Shown in pieces: positions 1-8,734 of a DNA stretch of 16,276 nucleotides. The stretch lies in assembly GCA_042573625.1 (NCBI GenBank), contig JBHPCZ010000076.1, positions 1 to 16,276 on the forward strand, given 5' to 3'. The stretch's first letter is position 1, and the number at the start of each line of letters is the position of its first letter. The notes below the pieces were generated by a model. The model did no database searches. It saw nothing but the letters and a program-made list of their open reading frames with translations, and had not been told where the DNA came from. The position numbers and the translations under genes are program-made. The stretch comes from JBHPCZ01 sp042573625. GTDB taxonomy: Bacteria > Desulfobacterota > Desulfobacteria > Desulfobacterales > UBA11574.

Positions 1-1161
1 GCGCCGGGCAACCGATCCGTGCAGTTCGCTGACGCCGTTGCGGTACTGGGCCAGGCGCAGTCCCAATACAAACATGGAGAAAGGTCCTTCGGGTCCGGAC
101 TTTACCGATTGTCCCCAGGAAAGCATCTTGTCCGCCGTGATGCCCAGACGGTCTTCCAAGGGAACGAGATAGGGCCTTACAAGGCCCGGAGGAAACTCAT
201 CATGGCCGGCGGCGACCGGGGTGTGCGTGGTAAACACCGTGGTTCTTGGAACGATCTGCCAGGCTGTTTTCAGATCGACATTATATCTGGACATGGTTTG
301 GGCCAACCGTTCCAGGTTGGCAAACGCCGAATGGCCTTCGTTCATGTGGCAGACAAGGGGGAATATCTCCAGAGCCTCGAGGGTCCTCATGCCGCCGATA
401 CCCAAGAGGATTTCTTGGGCCAGTCTCTGTTTCTGGTCTCCGGCGTACAGGGTCGTTGTGATATCTCTGATTTTGGGCGGGTTTTCAGGGAGATTCGTGT
501 CCAGAAGAAAATAGGAGATTCGACCCACCATGATTTTCCAGACAGAGAAATTTATGTCGCCGTCAGGACCGCTGACAGCTAACTGTATTTCCTTCCCCGA
601 AGGGTCTTTTGCCTTTTCCACCGGCAGATTGTAGAGATCGATCTCCGGGTACTCTTCCTGCTGCCAGCCTTCCTGGTCAAGGAATTGATGAAAATACCCC
701 TGCCGGTATAGAAGGCCCATGGCGACCAAGGGCATTTTCAGATCCGATGCCGCCTTCAGGTGATCGCCGGCCAGCACCCCTAGTCCGCCGGCGAAAATCG
801 GCAGACTTTCGTGGACGCCGTACTCCATGGAAAAATAGGCGATGGCATTCTGACGTCCGTACAAAGAGCCGGAATGGTCGACGGGAAATAACACCTGGCT
901 TTCAAAGCGCGCTTTAATTCGTTGCTGATGGGCCAGAAAACTTTCATCCTTTGACAATTCCGAAAGACGCTCTTTCGGGATGAGGGTTAAAAAGACAATG
1001 GGATTTCTTCCGGCCTTATTCCAGAGCCGGGGGTTAATTCGACGAAAAAGCTCTATGGCGTCGATGTTCCAACACCACCAGAGGTTTCGTGACAGCACTT
1101 CCAGAAAAGAAAGCGGTTCCGGCAGTAATGGAAAAACTTGAAATGTTTGTAAGTGACTCAT
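1..1161 (-). CDS. glgP: Alpha-glucan (glycogen) phosphorylase, N-terminal 387 residues, 3' end outside window
   Basis: Translating the minus strand from the ATG at 1161 gives 387 open codons running off the left edge. The product would release glucose-1-phosphate from the non-reducing ends of glycogen or maltodextrin in the cytoplasm. Residues about 10-90 contain RNLWWCWN and resemble the DUF3417 domain that precedes the catalytic domain in Thermotoga-type GT35 phosphorylases. Residues 106-140 carry the phosphorylase hallmark AYFSMEYGVHESLPIFAGGL followed by GVLAGDHLKAASDL. CHMNEGHSAF (271-280), TTHTPVAAGHDEF (311-323) and NGVSELHG (375-382) are further family motifs. Such proteins are usually about 850 residues, so less than half is present and the pyridoxal-phosphate lysine lies outside. 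The start is supported by a GGAG Shine-Dalgarno five bases upstream. It lies 125 bp downstream of the debranching enzyme gene, its functional partner, and may also have its own promoter. Confidence 0.95.
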   Translation of the reverse strand, partial: MSHLQTFQVFPLLPEPLSFLEVLSRNLWWCWNIDAIELFRRINPRLWNKAGRNPIVFLTLIPKERLSELSKDESFLAHQQRIKARFESQVLFPVDHSGSLYGRQNAIAYFSMEYGVHESLPIFAGGLGVLAGDHLKAASDLKMPLVAMGLLYRQGYFHQFLDQEGWQQEEYPEIDLYNLPVEKAKDPSGKEIQLAVSGPDGDINFSVWKIMVGRISYFLLDTNLPENPPKIRDITTTLYAGDQKQRLAQEILLGIGGMRTLEALEIFPLVCHMNEGHSAFANLERLAQTMSRYNVDLKTAWQIVPRTTVFTTHTPVAAGHDEFPPGLVRPYLVPLEDRLGITADKMLSWGQSVKSGPEGPFSMFVLGLRLAQYRNGVSELHGSVARR

Positions 1162-1229
1162 TCAATCTCCGTAAAGGATACAGGCAGTTGGCGACATTAA
1201 TTTTTGACAATGGGATTAAACAGGATATC

Positions 1230-1257
1230 AATATAAGGGGAGAATAGCATATTTCAA
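1230..1257 (-). promoter_or_regulatory. Putative sigma-70-type promoter for glgP
   Basis: In the gap between the debranching enzyme and glgP the minus strand reads TTGAAA (1257-1252), 16 bases, then TATATT (1235-1230). Each hexamer matches the consensus at five of six positions. Transcription would start near 1223 and leave a leader of about 60 nt before the glgP ATG. This would let glgP be expressed separately from the upstream gene. It is a pattern match only. Confidence 0.4.
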
Positions 1258-1286
1258 GTTTAAATAACAGAAAATAAAGCGGAAAA

Positions 1287-4200
1287 TCAAATCAAAGCAT
1301 CCGGATCAAGCAGCAGCCAAACCCGCAGCAACTCGCTGACACCCCATGCCTGAGCATCACACCCTCTCGGCGTATGGGGAAAATCCCCGTCCAGGATTTC
1401 AGGAACATGGCCGGCGCATCCCTGATTGATGAGCAGGGTACTGCTTGTCAACCATGCCAAAGCGGTGTCTCTGCCTTCGTCGCCATAGACCCTGGCCCAT
1501 GCTTCGCAAAAACCGGGAAACGGCCAGGTCCAGGCCGTTCCGTTATGGTAGGCCGGCTTCCGGCGGGTATCCTCATCGCCCCTGTATTTTCCCTGGTAAG
1601 GGTGACCGGGTGTGTTAATGACCTTATCCTGATACCGTATCTCAAGCGGAGGATGAACCGGCCGATCGGCCAGACTGCGGATGGCGCCGGGCACCAGCAG
1701 CTCTTCGCATGCCGAGAGAATTCTTGTACACAAAGCCCGATCGTCCACGGCGCCGAGTGTTATCGCCAGAAGCTGGTTGGGGCGCAGCGCATCGTCTGCT
1801 TCAGCAGATGCTGCCGCTGTTCCGTCGTCGCAGTGCAGGCAATCCGAAAGATATCCATTTTCTTCAAGATAAAAATAGTTGTGGACCGACTCACGGACCT
1901 TCGCTGCCAGAGTTTCCCATTTGCGTGAAGCCTTCGACGTTTCGATCTGGGTCAGAAACTTCAGGGCTGCAAACCAGAGGGACTGAATTTCTATGGGGTA
2001 TCCTTTCCTGGGAGTGCCTGTCGGATGATTGGTGTCCATCCAGGTGAAATGGGCCGGGCTGAAAAGAAGGCCGCTGTCAGGATCCATTCGAATGCCGTTC
2101 GGCGTGCCGGAAACCAAGGATTGTGCCATGGATATCAAGATGCTCCGCAACGTCCGGCCACCGCAATCGGTTTTTAGGAACGACGATTTGCCTTCGGCGT
2201 TGACAAGATCGGCGCATGCTGTAAAGAACCACAGCGGGGCGTCCGAAGTGTTCCGGTTTCCAGCGTCGGCGCCGCGGATCATGTTAGGCAGGGTCCCGTT
2301 TTTTTCAAAACGGGCAAAGTGTTCCAGAATGGCCTTGACTTCCGGGTGACGCCCGGCGGCAATCAGACCCCGTACCACGATCAGGGTATCGCGGCCCCAA
2401 TCAAGAAACCACGGGTATCCTGCGATTACGGTACTCAATCCGCTCCGTTTGACGAGATAATGATTGAGTGCCTGCTGAAGGGCATCTGCGAGGTCCAGAA
2501 CGCGCGGAGCTTTTTGGAACCAGGTCGAAATCCGGTCGGCCGGCAAAAAATGAAAATCGCTATCATCTTCTGTTCGGGTCGCGGCCCTGGCTGTCAGAGT
2601 GGCTGTTTCCCCGCCACTCAGCATGACGGTGAAATAACCGGGGCTGAAGAGATCTGAATCCGGGTCAAGCCCGCGTTCGGCTTCCAGGGGTCGGTGTACG
2701 GCATACTGCCATTCGGGTTCGGGGACAAACTCGCCGGCATCCAGACGGGTGATCAGTCGGTGGGAAACATGCGGTGCGAAAACAAAGCCTTGTTTTTCGA
2801 AGGTGACAGCCGCGGGCCATTGGTGTTCAGGGCCTGTATACGCTTTGCATGTGTGGTGAAAGTTACGATCTTCTATATCCGGTCGGATGATCAGCTGGAT
2901 CGGTTTGTGGTCTGCCAGCCGACCTGACGAATTTTCGGCAATGTGGCGATGAACCGTCAGATGAAAGGTGTTTTCACCGGCTGACATTTGAGCCCTCATA
3001 ATTAGCTGAACATGTTCTCCCTGGCCGGTCGGGACATGATACTGCCAGTATCCACCGGTGCTGTAGTCAAATCCGAAAGCATCCAGACAATCGAGACCGA
3101 TTTCCTGGGAGTATCCTTGAAAGACAATCCACGCCCGGCAGCGGGCCAGCATGATCTGCCGGTCATCGGGGAAATCAGGATGCAGGTTGGCCGCCAGCAG
3201 GGCATCATACCGGCTGTTGAGGTTGCCCCATGGAGCGCCGGCGCGCATCATTCCACCGCGACCGTTGGTTCCGAGCGCAAGCAACGGCGTGGTAAAGCAT
3301 TCCTTACGCTGGAATAGAGTTTGAACTACCGTCTCTTCCGGTCGGGATAAATAGAGGAGTTCGGCTTCCCGGCGTTCGGCTTTTGACGGGCCGTACACGG
3401 CCATTTGAAGTTTTCGACGACGATGGACTGCGGCGTCAGATAATATCGGTGCAAAGAGTCCAAAATGGTATCCTCGGTTATTTTCCATACTCTCTTCGAC
3501 CGCCACCACTTTATTGTTCTCCATTATTCTCCCTCTAAACGGATGCGGTGCTTTGATCAGAAGAAAATGGTTCGGCGGGACCATGACTTCACGGCGCAGA
3601 TCCCGGGGCCACGTCCAGGTGATCACCCGTGATTCCCGGCTGAACGGGTTCAAGTGTCGGCAGAATACAATGGGATCCGTTTCCAGTTCCCGGGTTGCCT
3701 GATGCAGATCGATGTCACTGATATCTTCATCCGGCCGGTAAAAACGGATGACATCCAGTGCCTTGGCGTTCAGACGCTGCTGTCGCACCATCGTCGGGAG
3801 TCGCATTTTGGATGCGGATGCGGTAATGCCTTTGAGGTCTTGGGGGTCATCGCTGAGGCAGAGGATTTGGCCCGGAGCGAGTTCCACTCCCCGGCGGCCG
3901 TCTTTGTCGAAGGATATGACGGGCGTTTCTTCCAACAGATCGATATATTCGTCTTTGCCGGAAGAAACCTCCTCTGGGTCCCACTCGGCGCGCACGGGGT
4001 TTTGCATGTCCAGGTTCGCCAGGATGAGCAGCTGTTTTCCAGTGATGGTATGGCGGCGTTTCAGAGCGATAAAGTTGCCGTTTCCTCGCTGTATTAATCG
4101 CAGGCGGACCGGGTGATAGAAAGCGGGATGTGTTTTCAGGAGCAGATTCAAGCGCTGGATCTCTTTGACTTGATTGATTGCTGCGTTCCAGTTCAAGGAC

Positions 4201-5600
4201 GTCGAATCGTGGACATTGATTTTCTCAGTTGCGAACCATTCCACACCGTTGGCAAAACCGAAAGCGCCATTCGGCGACAGCAGAGCGCACAGCGCCGTGC
4301 GCATACGGGCATATTCATTCGAGGTGGATGCCAGTCGTTGGTTGTCATGGGTTTCTGCGTAATGGACAACAACCCCATTGGTTTCCGAAATCTCGATGGC
4401 ACCGGGGAGATAAGATTCGATCTGTTGGCGGTCGTAATTCTGGAAAAGCTCGGAATAGGCCCAGTTGAAGTTGGCTGAATTGAGAAGCTCCCGGGTTACA
4501 GATATTTTCCCCCCCAGTCCTTCCAGTAAAAAGACGGTGTCTGGAAATTCTTCTCGGACGCGGGCGATGATGTATTGCCAGGCGGGAACAGGAATCATAT
4601 ATCCGGCATCGCACCGAAAGCCATCCACTCCCCTTCGGCACCATGTCAAAAAAACATCGGCCATAAATTGCCAAAGATCTTTGTAAGAATAATCAAGCCG
4701 GGTCAGATCTGCCCATACAACACCCCAGGCCCCGGGTGCTTCGATCTTTCCGTCCGCGTCCCTGACCAACCATTCTGGATGGATTTCATGGAGGTTGGCC
4801 GCCCATCCCGTGTGGTTGATGGCGATGTCGAGGAACAGTTTGGCACAGCGGGCGTGAACGGCATCGACCAGTTCCAAGAATTGCTCCATCGGTGTGGCCC
4901 GGGGATCGAATTCGGCCAGGGCGGGATCGACGGCCGTAAAACTCAAAGCAGCGTAAGGGCTGCCGAAACGCCCCATGCGAGCGTAGGTGGTGGGTGTGGG
5001 ATGAATGGGCAGAAGCTGGATAATCCTGCAGCCGAGTTCACCGACGATAAAGTCGAGGTTGGAGATGAGATCCCGGAATGTTCCGGAAGGCGGAATTACC
5101 GTATATCCGGCTTTATCGCAGGTCTTGATATGATCAGGATCGACCAGGGGCGACAATCCCCGCTCCTTTCCCGGACCGAACTGCCGCACAAAGGCATTGT
5201 ATATAATGTTTGCACCGCAGGTGTCGGCGGGTTCGACATTAATGACGGTATTGCTGCCCGGCGGCCAGATCGGGGTGTTGCCGCCGTCTTCGATAAAAAA
5301 GCATTTGGCTTCAAAATGTCCGACCTCTCCCATTCCCAGGGTGATATGAAATTGTTGTGGGGAGATCGGATTCATCGGAATGTCGAACCAGTCCCTGCCC
5401 AGAGGAGGTGCATTCATCTCGACGTGCCGGATGATTTCGCTTCGCTGGATATGCGCATGGCCAAGATTGGTTCGCAGCCAGGCGCTTCCTTTCTTTTTTT
5501 GAGAAAGGGTTAGCGTGAAGGTCTGTGTGTCGCCCCGAAACATCAAAAGATGACTTCCGGGCGAAGGGTTCTGAACGATGTTAAGCGGTTGTTTTTTCAT
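1287..5600 (-). CDS. Bifunctional glycogen debranching enzyme (GH13 glucanotransferase-like + GH133 amylo-1,6-glucosidase fusion)
   Basis: The 1437-residue protein should remove branches from phosphorylase limit dextrin in the cytoplasm. Residues about 1-125 form an N-terminal beta-rich region. About 150-590 is a GH13 (beta/alpha)8 domain with the usual motifs: DIAINH (258-263), GVDGFRCD with probable nucleophile D331, VFLLEG with probable acid/base E360, and AETHDN with D419. About 600-1020 is a beta-rich linker/N-domain region. About 1030-1430 is a GH133 (alpha/alpha)6 amylo-1,6-glucosidase, with GYPWFLDWGRD (1061-1071), HNGTAWTWPF (1352-1361) and CDAQAWGVSELLR near the end. This order parallels the eukaryotic AGL/Gdb1 enzyme, which transfers a maltotriosyl unit and then hydrolyses the remaining alpha-1,6 glucose. 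Most bacterial GH133 proteins lack the GH13 half. All three GH13 carboxylates are present, so transferase activity is plausible but inferred. The ATG at 5600 has only a weak Shine-Dalgarno. glgP follows 125 bp downstream. Confidence 0.92.
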   Translation of the reverse strand: MKKQPLNIVQNPSPGSHLLMFRGDTQTFTLTLSQKKKGSAWLRTNLGHAHIQRSEIIRHVEMNAPPLGRDWFDIPMNPISPQQFHITLGMGEVGHFEAKCFFIEDGGNTPIWPPGSNTVINVEPADTCGANIIYNAFVRQFGPGKERGLSPLVDPDHIKTCDKAGYTVIPPSGTFRDLISNLDFIVGELGCRIIQLLPIHPTPTTYARMGRFGSPYAALSFTAVDPALAEFDPRATPMEQFLELVDAVHARCAKLFLDIAINHTGWAANLHEIHPEWLVRDADGKIEAPGAWGVVWADLTRLDYSYKDLWQFMADVFLTWCRRGVDGFRCDAGYMIPVPAWQYIIARVREEFPDTVFLLEGLGGKISVTRELLNSANFNWAYSELFQNYDRQQIESYLPGAIEISETNGVVVHYAETHDNQRLASTSNEYARMRTALCALLSPNGAFGFANGVEWFATEKINVHDSTSLNWNAAINQVKEIQRLNLLLKTHPAFYHPVRLRLIQRGNGNFIALKRRHTITGKQLLILANLDMQNPVRAEWDPEEVSSGKDEYIDLLEETPVISFDKDGRRGVELAPGQILCLSDDPQDLKGITASASKMRLPTMVRQQRLNAKALDVIRFYRPDEDISDIDLHQATRELETDPIVFCRHLNPFSRESRVITWTWPRDLRREVMVPPNHFLLIKAPHPFRGRIMENNKVVAVEESMENNRGYHFGLFAPILSDAAVHRRRKLQMAVYGPSKAERREAELLYLSRPEETVVQTLFQRKECFTTPLLALGTNGRGGMMRAGAPWGNLNSRYDALLAANLHPDFPDDRQIMLARCRAWIVFQGYSQEIGLDCLDAFGFDYSTGGYWQYHVPTGQGEHVQLIMRAQMSAGENTFHLTVHRHIAENSSGRLADHKPIQLIIRPDIEDRNFHHTCKAYTGPEHQWPAAVTFEKQGFVFAPHVSHRLITRLDAGEFVPEPEWQYAVHRPLEAERGLDPDSDLFSPGYFTVMLSGGETATLTARAATRTEDDSDFHFLPADRISTWFQKAPRVLDLADALQQALNHYLVKRSGLSTVIAGYPWFLDWGRDTLIVVRGLIAAGRHPEVKAILEHFARFEKNGTLPNMIRGADAGNRNTSDAPLWFFTACADLVNAEGKSSFLKTDCGGRTLRSILISMAQSLVSGTPNGIRMDPDSGLLFSPAHFTWMDTNHPTGTPRKGYPIEIQSLWFAALKFLTQIETSKASRKWETLAAKVRESVHNYFYLEENGYLSDCLHCDDGTAAASAEADDALRPNQLLAITLGAVDDRALCTRILSACEELLVPGAIRSLADRPVHPPLEIRYQDKVINTPGHPYQGKYRGDEDTRRKPAYHNGTAWTWPFPGFCEAWARVYGDEGRDTALAWLTSSTLLINQGCAGHVPEILDGDFPHTPRGCDAQAWGVSELLRVWLLLDPDALI

Positions 5601-5715
5601 CGGTTTTGCCCGATAATTCAGTGTCCTGTATTAAGCAGGGATTGTAGTTGTGTTCAGTTGTGCCGATTTGTAACCCATGCACTTTTCAAACAACTCACTT
5701 AACTATCATGAACAA

Positions 5716-5746
5716 TTCATTCAGCGCAATTCTTTTGATGAATGAA
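5716..5746. repeat. Short inverted repeat in the pabBC-debranching enzyme gap
   Basis: TTCATTCA (5716-5723) and TGAATGAA (5739-5746) form an 8-bp A/T-rich stem with a 15-base loop. On the plus strand it is followed by GCGTTTTT, but no plus-strand gene ends here. On the minus strand no U-run follows, so it is not convincing as a terminator for pabBC. It could be an operator or simply chance. The rest of the 203-bp gap at 5601-5803 shows no strong promoter or terminator. Confidence 0.2.
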
Positions 5747-5803
5747 GCGTTTTTCAAAAGCGTTTCGTTTGCAAAGATCTCTTTGTGTGTTAGGAGAACG
5801 AGG

Positions 5804-8056
5804 CTAAAGCAGCGCGGAGTTGATTTCCTGCCAGAAATCGGATGGTGGCGGCAAATTTTTTCCGTCAAGACTCAGGACCGGAACGGCGCCCATCAAAGAG
5901 TTGGTTAACACAACTTGATCAAAAGAAAACAGATCTTTAGGTTTCACTGTTCTCTGTTCAATTTTATATCCCCTTTCTGAAAGCAGCTCGCAGACCGCTT
6001 TTTCCATGACGCCCGGCAGGACATGCGGTGAGGAAGGGATGGTTATTGTTTTATCCTTGATCAGCAGAATATTGGCCGTATTGGTTTCGGAAATCGTATT
6101 GTCCGGGTTGAGTATCAGCGCTTCATCCGCACCCTGCGCGGTTGCCCATTTTCCAGCCGAAAAATAATAGAGATAATTCATCGTTTTGTGATCGGCCATC
6201 GGTGTCTGGCGCGGATTGGGGTATACGGCAAGGTTTAGGCCCTGTTTGTTTTTGCCTGCCAGGCGATGGGTATAGGGTCTGGCCGTAACCAGGAGCGTAT
6301 GATTATACGGAGGTGTTTCCCGGTCTCCACGGGTGGCCAGAATTTTTACGGCCGCTGTGTTATCGTTCAAATTGTTTTGAACAATGACCTGGCTGATAAT
6401 TTCATCCCAGGTTAAATCAGGGGGTTCTTCCAGAAACAATTCATTCCACGCTCGATAAAACCGATCAATATGCTCGGCCATGTACAGGGGTTTTCCTTTG
6501 TTCACCCGGAGCGTTTCAAAAAATCCGTAACCGTATTGAAAGCCCAGGTCCGTGACCGGCGCATGGGCTTGATCCTGTGGAACAATGGCGCCATTGAGCC
6601 AGACATAATTTTTAACCCTGGGTCGTTGTTCTTTCCCCTTAAAAACCGCCATGAGGGTCTGGCCCTTATGCAAGGTTTCTTCAAATTCATCGCTCGGGTC
6701 AGAGTCGAACACGATTCCCCCCCCGACTGAAAATATAATCTTTTCATTATAAACTGTAGCGGTTCGAATGGCGATCGATAGATCCATGGTGTCGTGGAAG
6801 CTGATATATCCGATGGAGCCGGTATAAATGTGCCGCCGGTTGGGTTCGAGTTCATCAATGATTTCCATGGTTCTGATCTTGGGACATCCGGTGATCGATC
6901 CCCCGGGAAAGGTGGCCTTGAGAAGGTCTACCGAGTCGCGTCCATTTTCCAAATCGCTTTCCACAATGGATACCAGGTGAAATACATTCTGGTATTTCTC
7001 AAGCCTTTTGTGTTCCGCTACCCGAACCGAACCTGCCTTGGACACTCGTCCCAGGTCGTTTCGCAAAAGATCAACGATCATTGAAAGCTCGGCGTCATCT
7101 TTTTTGCTCTGCCTGAGCTCCTGACCGAGGTTTTTGTCTGCTTCCAGTGTTTTTCCTCGGGGTCTAGTCCCTTTGATGGGCCGGGTTTCAATTTTTTCTC
7201 CGGTTCTGAGGAGAAATCGTTCCGGGGACGTGGAAACGATCTGATGACTGCCCGCATGAATGTATGCAAAAAACGGGGCCGGATTGTGATGGTAAAGCGT
7301 TTTAAACAGGGTGAAGGGATCCCCTTTAAAAGCCATTTCAAAGCGTTGAGACATGTTGACCTGATAGACATCACCGGCCGCGATGTACTCTATGATTTTT
7401 TCAACGGCATCCATGTAGTTGGATCGGGTAAAATTAGACTTGAACCCTTCGGCATCCCCGTAAAAATCTTTCTCAGCAGGCGGATCTGCGGCAAGGATCT
7501 GTTGAAATTCTCTAAGGTCATGGTCTAAGCAGCTTTTTCCTGACACAATCCGCTTGGGGATACAGAGCCGTGTAATGTTGTCGATGGTGTCATGGACAAC
7601 GATAATTGATGGGGCGACAAGAAAAATATGGGGCAGACGAAGGTCGTCAATTGATGTGCGGGGAAGCTTTTCCAAAACGTCTTTGAGATCATAGGACAGG
7701 TACCCCAAAAGCCCTGATGCGATAGGCAAAGAAAGGTCCGAGGCGTCTATGCCCAGATTTTTCAAATCGAACATCTTCAGTATACCGCGAAGCGTTTCAA
7801 ACGGGCCGGCGTTAAACGTAACGGTTTCATCTTGAAGCGTAACCGTCATTTTTCGACTGCTCCCGGTAAAGGTCAGCCATGGTTTTGCACCCAGAATATG
7901 ATATCTTGCGCAATCAAGATCCCCGCCGCTCATCAGAGCAACCGTTCCGGGCATCGCAGCAAACCGGGCGGAAAAATCAACAAACGATTCCTCAATAACA
8001 ATGCGTTCAATATGAATGCCGGTGATCTCATCGGCGATGTTCTTGATTTTATCCAT
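5804..8056 (-). CDS. pabBC: Aminodeoxychorismate synthase component I fused to aminodeoxychorismate lyase (PabB-PabC)
   Basis: This 750-residue cytoplasmic enzyme should convert chorismate plus ammonia (supplied by PabA) to 4-amino-4-deoxychorismate and then cleave it to p-aminobenzoate and pyruvate, for folate synthesis. Residues about 20-475 are a PabB/TrpE-like chorismate-binding domain. RPIKGTRPRG (292-301) has Lys295, which in characterised PabB enzymes is the catalytic lysine; anthranilate synthases have PIAGT there. That separates it from TrpE. GGSITGCPKIRTMEIIDELE (385-404) and the C-terminal GGGIVFDSDPSDEFEETLHK are also diagnostic. From about residue 482 (YVWLNGAIV) to the end is a class IV PLP aminotransferase-fold lyase, with FQYGYGFFETLR (506-517), probable PLP lysine K624 in HKTMNYL, and SETNTANILL. 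Its ATG overlaps the end of pabA by 8 bp, so translation is probably coupled. Each half is full length. Confidence 0.95.
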   Translation of the reverse strand: MDKIKNIADEITGIHIERIVIEESFVDFSARFAAMPGTVALMSGGDLDCARYHILGAKPWLTFTGSSRKMTVTLQDETVTFNAGPFETLRGILKMFDLKNLGIDASDLSLPIASGLLGYLSYDLKDVLEKLPRTSIDDLRLPHIFLVAPSIIVVHDTIDNITRLCIPKRIVSGKSCLDHDLREFQQILAADPPAEKDFYGDAEGFKSNFTRSNYMDAVEKIIEYIAAGDVYQVNMSQRFEMAFKGDPFTLFKTLYHHNPAPFFAYIHAGSHQIVSTSPERFLLRTGEKIETRPIKGTRPRGKTLEADKNLGQELRQSKKDDAELSMIVDLLRNDLGRVSKAGSVRVAEHKRLEKYQNVFHLVSIVESDLENGRDSVDLLKATFPGGSITGCPKIRTMEIIDELEPNRRHIYTGSIGYISFHDTMDLSIAIRTATVYNEKIIFSVGGGIVFDSDPSDEFEETLHKGQTLMAVFKGKEQRPRVKNYVWLNGAIVPQDQAHAPVTDLGFQYGYGFFETLRVNKGKPLYMAEHIDRFYRAWNELFLEEPPDLTWDEIISQVIVQNNLNDNTAAVKILATRGDRETPPYNHTLLVTARPYTHRLAGKNKQGLNLAVYPNPRQTPMADHKTMNYLYYFSAGKWATAQGADEALILNPDNTISETNTANILLIKDKTITIPSSPHVLPGVMEKAVCELLSERGYKIEQRTVKPKDLFSFDQVVLTNSLMGAVPVLSLDGKNLPPPSDFWQEINSALL

Positions 8057-8684
8057 GACGTATTGAGTTTAGAAAAGTACCGTTTGCATTTCGCTTTCCA
8101 GAACCCGAAAATTCCAGGGGACCCAGCCTGAGAAAGTTTTCCACAAGCAAATAACCGTTTTCGGTGAGGAAGCTTTCCGGATGGAACTGGACACCGTGAA
8201 GCGGCCGTTCCGGATGGGACATCCCCATGATGACATCGTCAGGACTGTGGGCAGTCACAAGCAGCTCGGTCTGGTCGAAAGTTACCATCAGAGAGTGATA
8301 GCGGGCAGCAAGAAATGGTGACCCCACGCCGTTGAAGATACCGCCGTCGGCATGGTGAATCATGCTGGTTTTTCCGTGCATGGGTAAAGGGGCTCGAACC
8401 GTGTGTCCGCCAAAAGCTTCATTCATGCACTGCATGCCCAGACAGACGCCGAGGATGGGGATCTTGCTGGAGAAATGTTTGATCAGCGGGATAGAGATTC
8501 CGGCATGGGCAGGGTCTTTGGGACCCGGGCTAATCAGTACATAATCCGGATCAATATCTTCGATCTGTTCAAGGGAAATTTTGTCGCTTCGGTGCACTTG
8601 TATATGAAGATCATAGTGCATGAACATCTGCACAAGGTTGTACGTAAAAGAATCGTAGTTATCAATGACAAGCAATTTGGCCAC
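8049..8684 (-). CDS. pabA: Glutamine amidotransferase component of aminodeoxychorismate synthase (PabA/TrpG family)
   Basis: This cytoplasmic class I glutamine amidotransferase would hydrolyse glutamine and pass ammonia to the PabB domain encoded directly downstream. From the chosen GTG start the protein is 211 residues, beginning VAKLLVIDNYDSFTYNLVQ, the standard N-terminus of the family. The catalytic cysteine is in GVCLGMQ, and the His-Glu pair is in GVQFHPES. The longer reading frame can start at a TTG at 8699, but that TTG overlaps the purine-rich TTGAGGGTGA that fits as Shine-Dalgarno for the GTG at 8684, so the GTG was preferred. TrpG and PabA are hard to separate by sequence; the neighbour with a PIKGT lysine argues for folate rather than tryptophan synthesis. 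A dual role is possible if the genome has no second copy. An intrinsic terminator sits 18 bases upstream of the start. Confidence 0.93.
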   Translation of the reverse strand: MAKLLVIDNYDSFTYNLVQMFMHYDLHIQVHRSDKISLEQIEDIDPDYVLISPGPKDPAHAGISIPLIKHFSSKIPILGVCLGMQCMNEAFGGHTVRAPLPMHGKTSMIHHADGGIFNGVGSPFLAARYHSLMVTFDQTELLVTAHSPDDVIMGMSHPERPLHGVQFHPESFLTENGYLLVENFLRLGPLEFSGSGKRNANGTFLNSIRHG

Positions 8685-8702
8685 GACAGTCACCCTCAAA
8701 TT

Positions 8703-8734
8703 AAAAAAGCCACCCGGTTGAGTCTGGGTGGCTT
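8703..8734 (-). terminator. Intrinsic terminator in the pabA leader (candidate attenuator)
   Basis: On the minus strand AAGCCACCC (8734-8726) and GGGTGGCTT (8715-8707) form a perfect 9-bp G+C-rich stem with a 10-base loop, followed by a run of six U (8708-8703). Only a few bases separate the U-run from the GAGGG ribosome binding sequence of pabA, leaving no room for a promoter in between. Transcripts of pabA must therefore pass through it. A competing small stem, GGCT-gta-AGCC, uses the 5' arm just upstream and could serve in an anti-terminator. Confidence 0.8.

Noticed and set aside
19..582. A 187-codon plus-strand open frame at the left edge
   Set aside because: The minus strand here encodes unmistakable glycogen phosphorylase; the plus frame is its antisense shadow.
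4575..5513. A 312-codon open frame on the plus strand inside the debranching enzyme gene
   Set aside because: It lies wholly opposite a clearly conserved 1437-residue coding frame and shows no recognisable motif. Other plus-strand frames at 1374-1928, 3654-4097 and 4113-4478 are rejected for the same reason.
8685..8699. TTG start adding five residues to pabA
   Set aside because: The TTG overlaps the GAGGG sequence best explained as the ribosome binding site for the GTG at 8684, and the family N-terminus begins at that GTG.
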